Source of the DNA: Sphingobacterium sp. ML3W
GTDB taxonomy: Bacteria; Bacteroidota; Bacteroidia; Sphingobacteriales; Sphingobacteriaceae
Length of the DNA stretch: 64,000 nt
Direction of reading: 5' to 3'
Assembly: GCF_000747525.1 (NCBI RefSeq)
Contig: NZ_CP009278.1
Span: 558,001 to 622,000 of the forward strand
The translations under genes and the position numbers were made by a program. Below, in pieces: positions 1 to 9,015 of this stretch. The number at the start of each line of letters is the position of its first letter. Positions within the stretch are counted from its first letter, which is position 1. The notes beneath the pieces are model-generated. The model saw only the letters and a list, made by a program, of their open reading frames with translations, was not told the DNA's origin and made no database searches.

Positions 1-2
1 TT

Positions 3-254
3 TTCTTAGAAAATGCCTCTTTCTTAAAATTAAGGGCAATGACTGTCGGTTATGATTTGGCATCGTTGCATGCGACAAAAGAGAAAATGAAAACCGTGCG
101 TCGTGCATTTGTCTATGTATCGGGGACCAATTTATTGACCATCACTAAGTTTTCAGGTAAAGATCCGGAGTTGATCGATTTCAACGGGTATTATACTGGA
201 TATGGACTACCAATGTCACCGATCGTCAGTTTGGGTATCAAATTGGATTTATAA
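3..254 (+). CDS. SusC/RagA-type TonB-dependent receptor, 3' end only
   Basis: This is the C-terminal end of an outer-membrane SusC-family transporter; the start lies outside the window. The frame is open from base 3 and reads FLENASFLKLRAMTVGYDL, the usual late-barrel motif (E-N-A-S-F-L-K-L-R), followed by a stretch matching the SusC ending in which FSGKDPEL precedes the last strand, closing on SLGIKLDL. A final strand ending in an aromatic or hydrophobic residue is normal for these barrels. A SusD gene follows 19 bases later, as expected for a SusC/SusD pair. The family is certain; the substrate cannot be told. Confidence 0.9.
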   Translation, partial: FLENASFLKLRAMTVGYDLASLHATKEKMKTVRRAFVYVSGTNLLTITKFSGKDPELIDFNGYYTGYGLPMSPIVSLGIKLDL

Positions 255-273
255 TTATTGAATGCTATTTAAG

Positions 274-1791
274 ATGAAAAGATATAATCAATGGGGTACA
301 TACCTACTCCTCATGATAGGTATAATGGTGCTCGGCACATCCTGTAATAAAAAATTGGATATCGTTGCGGTCAATGTAGGATCGGAAGAGAAGGAATGGA
401 CTTCCATTTCGGACACGAGGGCGCATCTCATGGGTATCTATGGTTTGATGCGTGCTGCAATGGTGGACAACTATGGTCACTGGGTATATGGAGAAATGCG
501 CTATGGTGATTTTAAATCATATTCACGAGCGGACTTAAAAGCTGTTGAAGAAAATAAGTTAAAGTCCGCCTATCCCATGATCAAGGGATTGACAGATTGG
601 CGTCGTTTTTATGCGGTGATCAATGCAGCCTCCCTTTTTATTGAACGTGCTCCTGAGGTAATGGAAAAGGATAGCCGATATACAGAACGTGACCTAAAAT
701 ACGATGTTGCACAAGCGAAAAGCATTCGTGCGTTGATGTATTTTTACATGGTCCGTATATGGGGTGAAGTACCTTTGTTAAAGGCATCATACGATAATGA
801 TAGCTTTGCTGAGGTCGGAAAGGCAACTGAAGCTACAGTTTTAGCTTTTGCGGAGGCCGAATTGTTAGCGGCAGCGCAGGATTTACCCTATCGTTATGCA
901 CTTGGTACGCAAAGTTATTATGGTGAAAGCTACTCGACTTGGGTAGGTGTTTTGTTCAATAAGATAACCGCATATTCACTTTTGGCTCATATTGCTGCTT
1001 GGCAAGGAAAATACATCAATGCAGATGTGTACTCCAAATTTGTCATTGACAATCAGGCGGAATCTATTTTGGAGCTATTAAGTGTCCCCAATTTAGTCAA
1101 TCCTACAACTGGTCTTTTTGGACCTAGTATCCGTGGACAGATTCTGGCCGTGCGAGCTTCCTATGAACTGGGCGAGGCGACAAATACCGGTCATATCGAA
1201 TCATTGACTTTGGGCTTTCCGATCGTCACAAAAGCCAAACCGGATATTTTTGTAAACCGCGATTCCATCAATGTTGTTTTTGATGATGTGAGCGATACGC
1301 GTTTTGGAATCGACTCGATTTCGGGACTTATCAGGACCAATTATTTCACAAACTACGATGGCGATATTCCCATTTTTAGTAAAATCAAAGTCATCCGTAA
1401 TGGCGATGGTGATTCAGATTTCTCGATTTTTGGGTCTAACCTTGTATTTACTCGTTTAGAAGAAATTTACTTATTGCATGCGGAGGCAAAAGCAGTATTG
1501 GGACAAAAAGATGAATCCATCAAATACTTAAACCTAATTAAAAATCAGCGTGGATTAAAACCTTATATCAACAGTTCTTCGAAAGATCTTTTAGAGGAAA
1601 TATTTTTAGAAAGAAGACGGGAATTGATGGGTGAAGGATGGAGATGGTTCGATCAAATCCGTTTGGCAAAGATCAAGAAGAACAATGATACATTGAACTC
1701 ATTGATTGCTAATGGCGGAATTTATTGGCCGATATCTTCTGATGTCTTGGAACGCAATTCAAAGCTGGAACAAAATTCATATTGGAAATAA
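274..1791 (+). CDS. SusD/RagB-family outer-membrane lipoprotein
   Basis: This is the surface lipoprotein partner of the SusC upstream; SusD proteins cap the transporter and bind the ligand. I chose the ATG at 274 over the ATG at 262 because it gives a compact signal peptide with lipobox LGTSC (Cys24). The protein is about 505 aa. It shows the SusD helical-repeat features: AQAKSIRALMYFYMVRIWGEVPL near residues 145-170 (cut here only for position), and a C-terminal RRRELMGEGWRWFDQIRL segment near 450, typical of the SusD C-terminal domain. It closes in NSYWK, near the family ending N-x-Y-W. The ligand is unknown. Confidence 0.93.
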   Translation: MKRYNQWGTYLLLMIGIMVLGTSCNKKLDIVAVNVGSEEKEWTSISDTRAHLMGIYGLMRAAMVDNYGHWVYGEMRYGDFKSYSRADLKAVEENKLKSAYPMIKGLTDWRRFYAVINAASLFIERAPEVMEKDSRYTERDLKYDVAQAKSIRALMYFYMVRIWGEVPLLKASYDNDSFAEVGKATEATVLAFAEAELLAAAQDLPYRYALGTQSYYGESYSTWVGVLFNKITAYSLLAHIAAWQGKYINADVYSKFVIDNQAESILELLSVPNLVNPTTGLFGPSIRGQILAVRASYELGEATNTGHIESLTLGFPIVTKAKPDIFVNRDSINVVFDDVSDTRFGIDSISGLIRTNYFTNYDGDIPIFSKIKVIRNGDGDSDFSIFGSNLVFTRLEEIYLLHAEAKAVLGQKDESIKYLNLIKNQRGLKPYINSSSKDLLEEIFLERRRELMGEGWRWFDQIRLAKIKKNNDTLNSLIANGGIYWPISSDVLERNSKLEQNSYWK

Positions 1792-1808
1792 CCTAACCAT
1801 TAACCATC

Positions 1809-2474
1809 ATGAAAAGAACACTATATTTTGGTTTTTCCTTCTTGCTACTCGCTATGGCGTTTGTAGCATGTAAAAAAGGAAATACCTATTATGAAGACTA
1901 TCAAGTAGAATATACGGCCTATAATGGTACCACTTTACAGTTTCTGGAAGAGCAGGGGTCAGTATATGACTCGTTGTTATTGGTATTGGAGCGAGTACCT
2001 AATTTACGCGCGAGATTGAACGACCCAACGGATACGATTACATTTTTTGCGCTGACGAACAACAGTTTTACAAATGCAACAGATGCGATGAATGCCGTAC
2101 GGAGTTCGGCTAATAAACCCCCTTTGTTTCTGGAAGATATCCCACAACCCTTATTGGATACATTGACCTATCACTATGCTTTTGACGGTGTCTATGACAC
2201 TGATAACCTAAAGGATTTTATCGAAGGAAAAGAAATAAGGAGTATTGATAATTATCGAATGACCATGAAATATAAGGTAACCTCAGCATCTGGTATCGTG
2301 GAAGGTGGGCAACAGCAGATCACACTCAGCGATATGAATAACTCCATATTCCAACGTTATTGGCAAGAAAGTAGTACGTCGGTAGTAAATATCAGAACAA
2401 CAAATGGAAGGTTACATATTTTGGTCCCTAGTCATAATTATGGATTTTCCAAACTTGCTAAATTCCTAAATTAA
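1809..2474 (+). CDS. FAS1 (fasciclin)-like lipoprotein
   Basis: This 221-aa exported lipoprotein has lipobox FVAC (Cys21). After the signal it carries one divergent FAS1-like domain (about residues 35-215). The recognisable parts are TLQFLEEQGSVYDSLLLVLE at the start, the DTITFFALTNNSF block (FAS1 H1 motif, usually TVFAPTN), and the end block TTNGRLHILVP (FAS1 H2 motif, usually NGVIHVID). FAS1 domains mediate adhesion or protein contacts. It follows SusD after 17 bases and precedes another lipoprotein by 4, so it is in the same operon. A second FAS1-like lipoprotein sits at the same place behind the next SusD (8254-9015). Its role with the SusCD complex is not known. Confidence 0.78.
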   Translation: MKRTLYFGFSFLLLAMAFVACKKGNTYYEDYQVEYTAYNGTTLQFLEEQGSVYDSLLLVLERVPNLRARLNDPTDTITFFALTNNSFTNATDAMNAVRSSANKPPLFLEDIPQPLLDTLTYHYAFDGVYDTDNLKDFIEGKEIRSIDNYRMTMKYKVTSASGIVEGGQQQITLSDMNNSIFQRYWQESSTSVVNIRTTNGRLHILVPSHNYGFSKLAKFLN

Positions 2475-2478
2475 TAAC

Positions 2479-3522
2479 ATGAATATGAAATTATATCGTT
2501 CAATTAGGCAGGTTGTCCTTTGTGGGCTCGCATTGTTGGCATTGACATCTTGTGAAAAATATATTCCCACAGATCAAGATTCTTTAGGTGAAGATGTGGT
2601 CTATAGTATCACTGATTTTCAACCGGTTTTGGGGAGAAATACCTTTTATAATAGTATTGTCAATGTAGGACAAAACACTTCTCAACCCCTTTCATTTAAA
2701 ATTGTCAATGTGCGTGATGTAGATGGTCAACCCGCTACGCTTTTCAATGATAAATTTCCTGTGAAAATCTGGAAAGGAGCCTATACGGGTTTTGAGAAAT
2801 CTATTGAAGAAATCGAGAGTAAACGTAAAACGGAGTATCGCCCGTTATTGGAAATATTAGAGAAATCTGGAAATATCAACTTCTGGGGTGAGTCGGGTAG
2901 TTCTGGTTTCATAAAGACGCAACCCGATTCTGGATATGTCTTTGATATCGAATTGAATAATACGGGTGGTCGACGATATTTACGAAATTTCAGATTGAAA
3001 CCACTACGTGAACGACCATATGAGCCAAGTATCATCGATCCGATTACTGGTCTATCGCCAGTTCCTTATACTTATGTGTCTCAGCTATCGGGTAATATGC
3101 GTACCGATAGAACAAATTCGGCCATGTTTTATTCTGATATACGGGTGTATTTTAACAAGTTAGAAAGTGAAAGTAAAGGATCTAAAACACTGACTATTTC
3201 ATTTTTGGACTCCTTGAATAATACGATCGATCCTAAAAAATTCTCTTCTACCGATTGGGAAAAACTAGTGCATGGTTTTAAACACCGCTTTGAAAACAAT
3301 AAGGTCGTATATGATGTCGCGTATCCTATCCCGTTAACGGCAATGGCAACAGAATATACCGATGTGACAGGAAACAATGCCTTTATGCAGTTCAAATTCC
3401 GTCGGAAAGGTGATTTTGGAATAGTGGAAGATAATTACTTTGGGTTGGAATTTGCCATTTTTGAAGAGGGTGATTGGGAAATCCAATTTCGATTCCCTAA
3501 TGAATCCCCAAAATTTGATTGA
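2479..3522 (+). CDS. Uncharacterised SusCD-associated lipoprotein (DUF5007-like)
   Basis: The gene encodes a 347-aa lipoprotein with lipobox LTSC (Cys25), starting 4 bases after the FAS1-like gene. It begins, after the signal, with KYIPTDQDSLGEDVVYSI and has a conserved-looking centre containing PDSGYVFDIELNNTGGRRY near residues 155-175. It is rich in beta-type sequence with no catalytic motif that I recognise. From memory it resembles the DUF5007 family found next to SusC/SusD in Sphingobacterium and relatives, but I cannot confirm that without a profile search. Position suggests an accessory surface subunit. Start could also be ATG 2485. Confidence 0.7.
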   Translation: MNMKLYRSIRQVVLCGLALLALTSCEKYIPTDQDSLGEDVVYSITDFQPVLGRNTFYNSIVNVGQNTSQPLSFKIVNVRDVDGQPATLFNDKFPVKIWKGAYTGFEKSIEEIESKRKTEYRPLLEILEKSGNINFWGESGSSGFIKTQPDSGYVFDIELNNTGGRRYLRNFRLKPLRERPYEPSIIDPITGLSPVPYTYVSQLSGNMRTDRTNSAMFYSDIRVYFNKLESESKGSKTLTISFLDSLNNTIDPKKFSSTDWEKLVHGFKHRFENNKVVYDVAYPIPLTAMATEYTDVTGNNAFMQFKFRRKGDFGIVEDNYFGLEFAIFEEGDWEIQFRFPNESPKFD

Positions 3523-3551
3523 TAATAGACCAATTGATTTAGCTAACAATT

Positions 3552-6500
3552 ATGAAACAATATTGCATAATGATAATTCTTTTTACCAGTATGTTGGGGA
3601 ATGCCTTGATGGCACAGACCAAGTTGGTAAAAGGAACGGTTAAAGGAGCCGATAATAAACCTTTAGCTGGGGTTTCCATTCGTATGGAAAATCCAAAAAG
3701 AGACCTTGGAAAGACAGGTGGAGATGGACGATTTACCATATCTGTACCTGTTAATGGCGTGATGATCTTTACTTACCAAGGGTATGGTACAGTGAAGGCC
3801 TCTGTGACTGCTTCCAAAAATGAATATAACATTGGAATGGAAAGCAAAAATCAAGAAATCGATGAAGTCGTCGTCGTTGGATATCAGCAACGTAAACGGG
3901 AAACATTAACGGGTTCCGTGGTGACGATTTCGGGTAAGGAAATTCAGGATATTCCTGCTGGTAATTTTGTGGATCTACTACAAGGTAAGGTGGCAGGTAT
4001 GAACATCCAAAATAATACGGGTAGCCCTGGTATGAGAGGGACGATTGCTGTTCGTGGTATTTCAAATTTCAACGTGTCTGGAAGTGGTGATAATACGTTT
4101 TTGACACCGACCTCTCCGTTGTTTGTTATTGATGGTGTACCAATTGATGACAACTCCGGGTACGAATATGGTTTTGAAACGGCTGGTCCAGGCATATCAC
4201 CAATTTCGATGATCCCACCTGAGGATATTGAAGATATTACGGTTTTGAAAGATGCCCAAGCAACTGCTTTGTATGGATCTCGTGGTGCCTATGGGGTGAT
4301 ATTGGTCAGAACAAAACGTGGTAATTCTAAAATACCTCTTGTACAATATCAAGGTCAATTCTTTATGAGTGCAGTACCGCAATTGCGGAAAGTAATCGGC
4401 GGAAGAGATGAACGAATGATACGTGTCGAACAGATCTTGATGAACGATACGACTTTGGCAGCAGCATTGAGACGTATTAATGACTCGCCATTATTGGCAG
4501 ATAGTCTAAACCCATACTATAATAATTCGACAGACTGGCAATCGTATTTCTATAGAAATACCTATAATCAAACACATAATGTCAATATCTCTGGAGGTGA
4601 ACAAGTGTTCAACTATAAGGTGAACATGAACTATTATGATGAGAATGGTATCATCGCCAATACCGGATTTAAACGGTATACCGTACAGTCAAATATGCAG
4701 TATGAACCCAATGATCGCTTCCGGATGATGGCCAATGTGAATGCCAATTTAGCCCAAAATCAAATGGGTAGCGGTAATGCCATGATGCAGACTGGAGTAG
4801 GTAAATCAGTCAATACCACTTCGCTATTTCCTGCTCCATCGCTTTTCTCGGGAAGTATGGGCGCATTATCTGCATTGAATGTCGATGATCAAAATAAAAC
4901 TGGAAATTATGTAACACAAGTGGAACTGCAGTACGAACCGATTAAAGGGTTAAGAGCAACTTCAACCTTAAATTATAATTATACAACTTCGACAAAAGAT
5001 CGCTATACGCCAGAAATGTTGATGGGAAATAGCTCAGAGATATACGGTTATTATGACAATAAAAGTAAGGTCTATAATCGGAATTTGCTTTCTTATGTAA
5101 AAGCAGTTAATGAGAAGCATGTGTTTAACATCTATGGGTTTACCGAAATGGAGATTTCTCAATCTTCGGCTAATTTGAATAAAATTAGAGGAACAGCTAA
5201 CGACCAATTTCAAGCAGGTATAAGTTACGATACTCGTAATACGATTGGTGGATTGTTGAATAGTCTCAATAATTACCGTTCGATCGCATATGCCGGGAAC
5301 GCATCTTACAACTACGATTCGAAGTATATTGTCGATTTAACCTATCGCGTAGATGGTACGTCGGTGACAGGGGGGGCTTCTCCTTGGACAGCTAACCCAT
5401 CGGTTGGATTTCGTTGGAATTTCAAGAAAGAAAAATTTATGGAAAACATTTCCTGGTGGGATACCGGTTTTTTACGTGGATCAGTTGGACGTACCATACA
5501 GCCTACTGGAACACTGTCGGACCTATATGGATGGTATAAAATTGATGATGGTCGTTATAACAATAGACCAACGACTTCGTTGGATCTGAAAAATGCACCT
5601 AATACCGATCTGGTACCGCAAACAACGACGCAATGGTCGGTAGGGGCCGAATTTGGGTTCTTTAATAGTGCTTTATATTTAACTTATGAAACCTATTACA
5701 AACAATCGGACAAAATATTACGATCAAAGGCGATTGCCAATCATAATGCTTTCGAAAATGTGTTGACCAATGAGGCAGCTATGGTAAACATGGGTCACGA
5801 GGTGTCATTAAATTTTAGACCAAAATTAGCCAATTCGGATTGGGATTTGAGTGGTACGGCAACATTTGCCTTAAACCGAGATTATACCACCGCTTTACCT
5901 GATGGTGTGAGGCAGTTAATTCAACCTGATAATGATTCTGGTTATGACTTACCGCAGTTTTTTAGACTTGGAAGAAACCCATTGACATTTGTGTTATATG
6001 ACTATAATGGTGTTTATAGAACTGATGATGAGGTGCCTGTCAATCCATTGACTGGACAACGTTACCGTGCAGGGGGTGATATTTCGGAAGGAAAATTCTT
6101 CCGTGCAGGAGATCCAATTTTTACCGATATCAATGGAGATTATATTCTGGATGAAAATGATTTGGTTTTTGTAGGTAATTCCCAACCTGCTGTAACAGGT
6201 GGACTTTCTATCTATACGAGATATAAAAATTGGTCTTTGCGCACACAATTATCTTATACTTTAGATCGTGATATCTTGAACACGGCTTTAACAGATAGAT
6301 TCCGTAATTACGACACGCCTACAGGTCTAAAAGAAGGAAAACCTGATTATATTCCAGGTGCCTATGTCCCATTGGATGCCTATAATGTATGGCGTCAGAC
6401 AGGGGATAATGCCGACTATCCGAATGTTTCAGATTTCACAAGACTTTCACTCTATAACCCATACCGCTATAATTCGACCATGTTCTTGGAAGATGGATCA

Positions 6501-6725
6501 TATCTAAAAATCAATTCAGCTACTTTGGGTTATAATTTTGATCGCAAGTGGATTCAACGCTATGGACTGACTTCGGCACGGATTAATTTCACAGCAAATA
6601 ATATCTATACTTTCAGTAAATATGCCGGACCTGACCCTGAGTTGGTGACTGGAGTAGGTCGTGATGGATCAAATGGATATCCGAGTAAAAGAACCTTTTC
6701 TTTAGGTGTTAGTGTACAATTTTAA
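3552..6725 (+). CDS. SusC/RagA-type TonB-dependent receptor, complete
   Basis: This is a TonB-dependent outer-membrane transporter of the SusC family (1057 aa). Its order of parts is a Sec signal peptide ending near MAQ (residues 1-22), a carboxypeptidase-regulatory-like domain (about 25-95, with VKGTVKGADNKPLAGVSI), a TonB-box region reading EIDEVVVVGY near 105, a plug domain (about 115-255, ending in VLKDAQATALYGSRGAYGV), then a long beta-barrel ending in GVSVQF. All SusC signature segments are intact. It starts 29 bases after the preceding lipoprotein gene, and its stop overlaps the region where the next SusD begins, so it pairs with 6736-8253. Substrate unknown. Confidence 0.96.
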   Translation: MKQYCIMIILFTSMLGNALMAQTKLVKGTVKGADNKPLAGVSIRMENPKRDLGKTGGDGRFTISVPVNGVMIFTYQGYGTVKASVTASKNEYNIGMESKNQEIDEVVVVGYQQRKRETLTGSVVTISGKEIQDIPAGNFVDLLQGKVAGMNIQNNTGSPGMRGTIAVRGISNFNVSGSGDNTFLTPTSPLFVIDGVPIDDNSGYEYGFETAGPGISPISMIPPEDIEDITVLKDAQATALYGSRGAYGVILVRTKRGNSKIPLVQYQGQFFMSAVPQLRKVIGGRDERMIRVEQILMNDTTLAAALRRINDSPLLADSLNPYYNNSTDWQSYFYRNTYNQTHNVNISGGEQVFNYKVNMNYYDENGIIANTGFKRYTVQSNMQYEPNDRFRMMANVNANLAQNQMGSGNAMMQTGVGKSVNTTSLFPAPSLFSGSMGALSALNVDDQNKTGNYVTQVELQYEPIKGLRATSTLNYNYTTSTKDRYTPEMLMGNSSEIYGYYDNKSKVYNRNLLSYVKAVNEKHVFNIYGFTEMEISQSSANLNKIRGTANDQFQAGISYDTRNTIGGLLNSLNNYRSIAYAGNASYNYDSKYIVDLTYRVDGTSVTGGASPWTANPSVGFRWNFKKEKFMENISWWDTGFLRGSVGRTIQPTGTLSDLYGWYKIDDGRYNNRPTTSLDLKNAPNTDLVPQTTTQWSVGAEFGFFNSALYLTYETYYKQSDKILRSKAIANHNAFENVLTNEAAMVNMGHEVSLNFRPKLANSDWDLSGTATFALNRDYTTALPDGVRQLIQPDNDSGYDLPQFFRLGRNPLTFVLYDYNGVYRTDDEVPVNPLTGQRYRAGGDISEGKFFRAGDPIFTDINGDYILDENDLVFVGNSQPAVTGGLSIYTRYKNWSLRTQLSYTLDRDILNTALTDRFRNYDTPTGLKEGKPDYIPGAYVPLDAYNVWRQTGDNADYPNVSDFTRLSLYNPYRYNSTMFLEDGSYLKINSATLGYNFDRKWIQRYGLTSARINFTANNIYTFSKYAGPDPELVTGVGRDGSNGYPSKRTFSLGVSVQF

Positions 6726-6735
6726 TTATAAACAG

Positions 6736-8253
6736 ATGAAAAAAGTATTTTTATATACACTACTATTAGGCGCAACTTTAGGGTTATCTTCTTGTGGGAA
6801 GGATTTCTTAAATATTACCCAAATTGATAAATTGACCGGTAATAATTATTGGACCAATAAAGGTGATGTGGAGCAATACATGGGTGGAATCTATGCGACT
6901 TTTAGAAAAGCTACCATGGATAATATATTTTTTCCAGCTTCGGGAGACATGCGTTGTGCGCCCATAAATCGATCAAGTGCAACAACTGGGGCAGGAAGGG
7001 ATTATATTTCCTATTTGAGACAGAATAATATCAACGCCATTATGGCAAGGACTTCGGTAGATCTGGATTACAATTTCTCCTTTTTTAATTTTCCTGAAAT
7101 TACCAAATGGAATAATTTTTATAAAATGGTGCAAAATGCCAATATCGTTATTTATCAAATAGATAATATGGAAATGCCATTCTTGTCAGAAGATCAGAAA
7201 ATGATCTATAAGGCCGAAGCGGTATTTTTAAGATCCTTGGCTTATTTCTTTATGGTGCGTATTTACGGTGATATACCTTATTATACGACTGTCAATACAG
7301 ATCCATTACCGAGAACCAATATGATTACGGTATTGAAAAATATATCAGCAGATCTGGATGCATCTTATCAGCATCTTCCATGGACCTATGATGATCCTTC
7401 TATCATTGCGGTGAAAGCAATGCGCGGAAGTGCTTTGGCCTTGAATATGCACATCAATATGTGGATAGCGGGTTTTACAAATGAGGATAAAGCACCCTTA
7501 TATGAAAAGGTAGCAGAAATGGGCAGAGAACTGATGGAGGATAATGGTGGAGCCTATGAACTGTTGAGTTTGACCCGTACAAGAGAGATTTTTAAAGGTC
7601 GTACCAAAGAGGGTTTATTTGAAATTGTGCAGAACTTTAATTACGGCGAGAGTTTTTCGCTTGCAGCGTCTTATTCCGATTATGTTCTCCATGCTCCAAA
7701 TAAGATTACCCAAAAGTCCTATATTTTCTATGATCCAAAATTTATGGAGAAAATGTATCCAGCAGCTGGTCAGGATTTGAGAAAAACATATTGGTTTGAT
7801 GAAGATATATACGCGACAAATGGAGATTTTCAATGTCTGAAATTTGCGAATGTTTTTATGGAAGAAGGGGAGGATAATAATCCCGATGACAACCAGATGA
7901 TCTTTCGTTATGCAGACCCTATTTTATTACGTGCCGAAGCTTTGGCTGAATTGCAGCGTGATGCAGAAGCGAGAGCTGTTGTCAATGTCATCCGTAATCG
8001 TGCTGAGGCTGGAGTTATTACCGATTCGGGTGCAGACTTAAAAGATGCTATCTGGTGGGAGCGTGTCCGCGAGCTGCTTGGAGAGGGTAATTTTTATTAT
8101 GATCTGGTCAGGACAAAAAAAGTGATCAATTCGGAGTTTACCTCTGCGCCTATGTCGGTGGGAGCTTTTAATGCTGGTGGATGGACTTGGCCTATTGATA
8201 AGTCGGCATTAACAAACAATCCATTCATGCGTTTGAACAACTATTGGAACTAA
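6736..8253 (+). CDS. SusD/RagB-family outer-membrane lipoprotein
   Basis: This is the ligand-binding partner of the SusC at 3552-6725. I prefer the ATG at 6736 to the in-frame ATG at 6706: the later start removes ten residues with no signal character, avoids overlap with susC, and leaves a compact lipoprotein signal with lipobox LSSC (Cys20). The protein (505 aa) shows the SusD helical block with FLRSLAYFFMVRIYGDIPYY, and the C-terminal domain with WWERVRELLGEGNFYYDLVR, and ends in NPFMRLNNYWN, a typical SusD terminus. The next gene starts directly after its stop codon. Confidence 0.95.
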   Translation: MKKVFLYTLLLGATLGLSSCGKDFLNITQIDKLTGNNYWTNKGDVEQYMGGIYATFRKATMDNIFFPASGDMRCAPINRSSATTGAGRDYISYLRQNNINAIMARTSVDLDYNFSFFNFPEITKWNNFYKMVQNANIVIYQIDNMEMPFLSEDQKMIYKAEAVFLRSLAYFFMVRIYGDIPYYTTVNTDPLPRTNMITVLKNISADLDASYQHLPWTYDDPSIIAVKAMRGSALALNMHINMWIAGFTNEDKAPLYEKVAEMGRELMEDNGGAYELLSLTRTREIFKGRTKEGLFEIVQNFNYGESFSLAASYSDYVLHAPNKITQKSYIFYDPKFMEKMYPAAGQDLRKTYWFDEDIYATNGDFQCLKFANVFMEEGEDNNPDDNQMIFRYADPILLRAEALAELQRDAEARAVVNVIRNRAEAGVITDSGADLKDAIWWERVRELLGEGNFYYDLVRTKKVINSEFTSAPMSVGAFNAGGWTWPIDKSALTNNPFMRLNNYWN

Positions 8254-9015
8254 ATGAAAATGAAGATGAAAAATTTGTTAAAAAATAGTGTATTTCTCTT
8301 GGTTATGCTGTTGATTTTTACAGCCTGTAAAAAAGAGGACTATATGGACACTGGTGTGCACAACCCTAACTATAACGGTACCGTATGGCAGTTCCTGGAA
8401 AGCAGACCAGATCTGTTCGATACATTGACCGTAGCGCTTAAAATCGCAAAACTGGACGATATACTTAAGAATGAGGAGGTTACATTTTTTGCTCCCCCAG
8501 ATCCATCCATCTTGAAATCTGTTTGGCTACTGAACGAAGCTCTATTTCGAAGTGGACAAGATTCCATTACGTCACTGGATCAAATTAAACCAGAGATTTG
8601 GCGTAAATATCTTTCTCAATATATCATGAAAGGGAAATATGTAGCCAAAGATTTTACACAGTTAGATACCTTGAAATTGGATTCTTATCCAGGAGGAGTA
8701 TTTAAAACGATTGACGGAAAAGATATGAACATCGGTGTATTTTATAATGATGTCAAATCTTCGGATAAGCAGGTTATCAAGTATGCAGGTTATCGTCAAT
8801 TATACTTGAATTATCCTTACGCTATCCCTGGTCTAGAAGAGTTTCTCCTGCCTTTTGTTACTGCACCTGTTGCTACTTCAGATATTCAACCTACCAATGG
8901 TGTTTTGCATGTGCTGCAGTTTTCAAAGCATGCACTAGGATTTCGGAGTTATCTATTTGCAGAAGATGCAATGGTACAGGGCATATTACCTAAAACTGAT
9001 TTGACTGAATTATGA
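8254..9015 (+). CDS. FAS1 (fasciclin)-like lipoprotein
   Basis: This 253-aa lipoprotein starts on the base after the SusD stop codon. The signal has lipobox FTAC at Cys25, followed by KKED; a K-(D/E)(D/E) stretch after the cysteine is the lipoprotein surface-export signal described in Capnocytophaga, so surface display is likely. The FAS1-like domain spans roughly residues 38-230: TVWQFLESRPDLFDTL at its start, EVTFFAPPDPSI (H1 motif) and PTNGVLHVLQ (H2 motif) at its end. It is the positional counterpart of 1809-2474. Partner and function are unknown. Confidence 0.8.
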   Translation: MKMKMKNLLKNSVFLLVMLLIFTACKKEDYMDTGVHNPNYNGTVWQFLESRPDLFDTLTVALKIAKLDDILKNEEVTFFAPPDPSILKSVWLLNEALFRSGQDSITSLDQIKPEIWRKYLSQYIMKGKYVAKDFTQLDTLKLDSYPGGVFKTIDGKDMNIGVFYNDVKSSDKQVIKYAGYRQLYLNYPYAIPGLEEFLLPFVTAPVATSDIQPTNGVLHVLQFSKHALGFRSYLFAEDAMVQGILPKTDLTEL

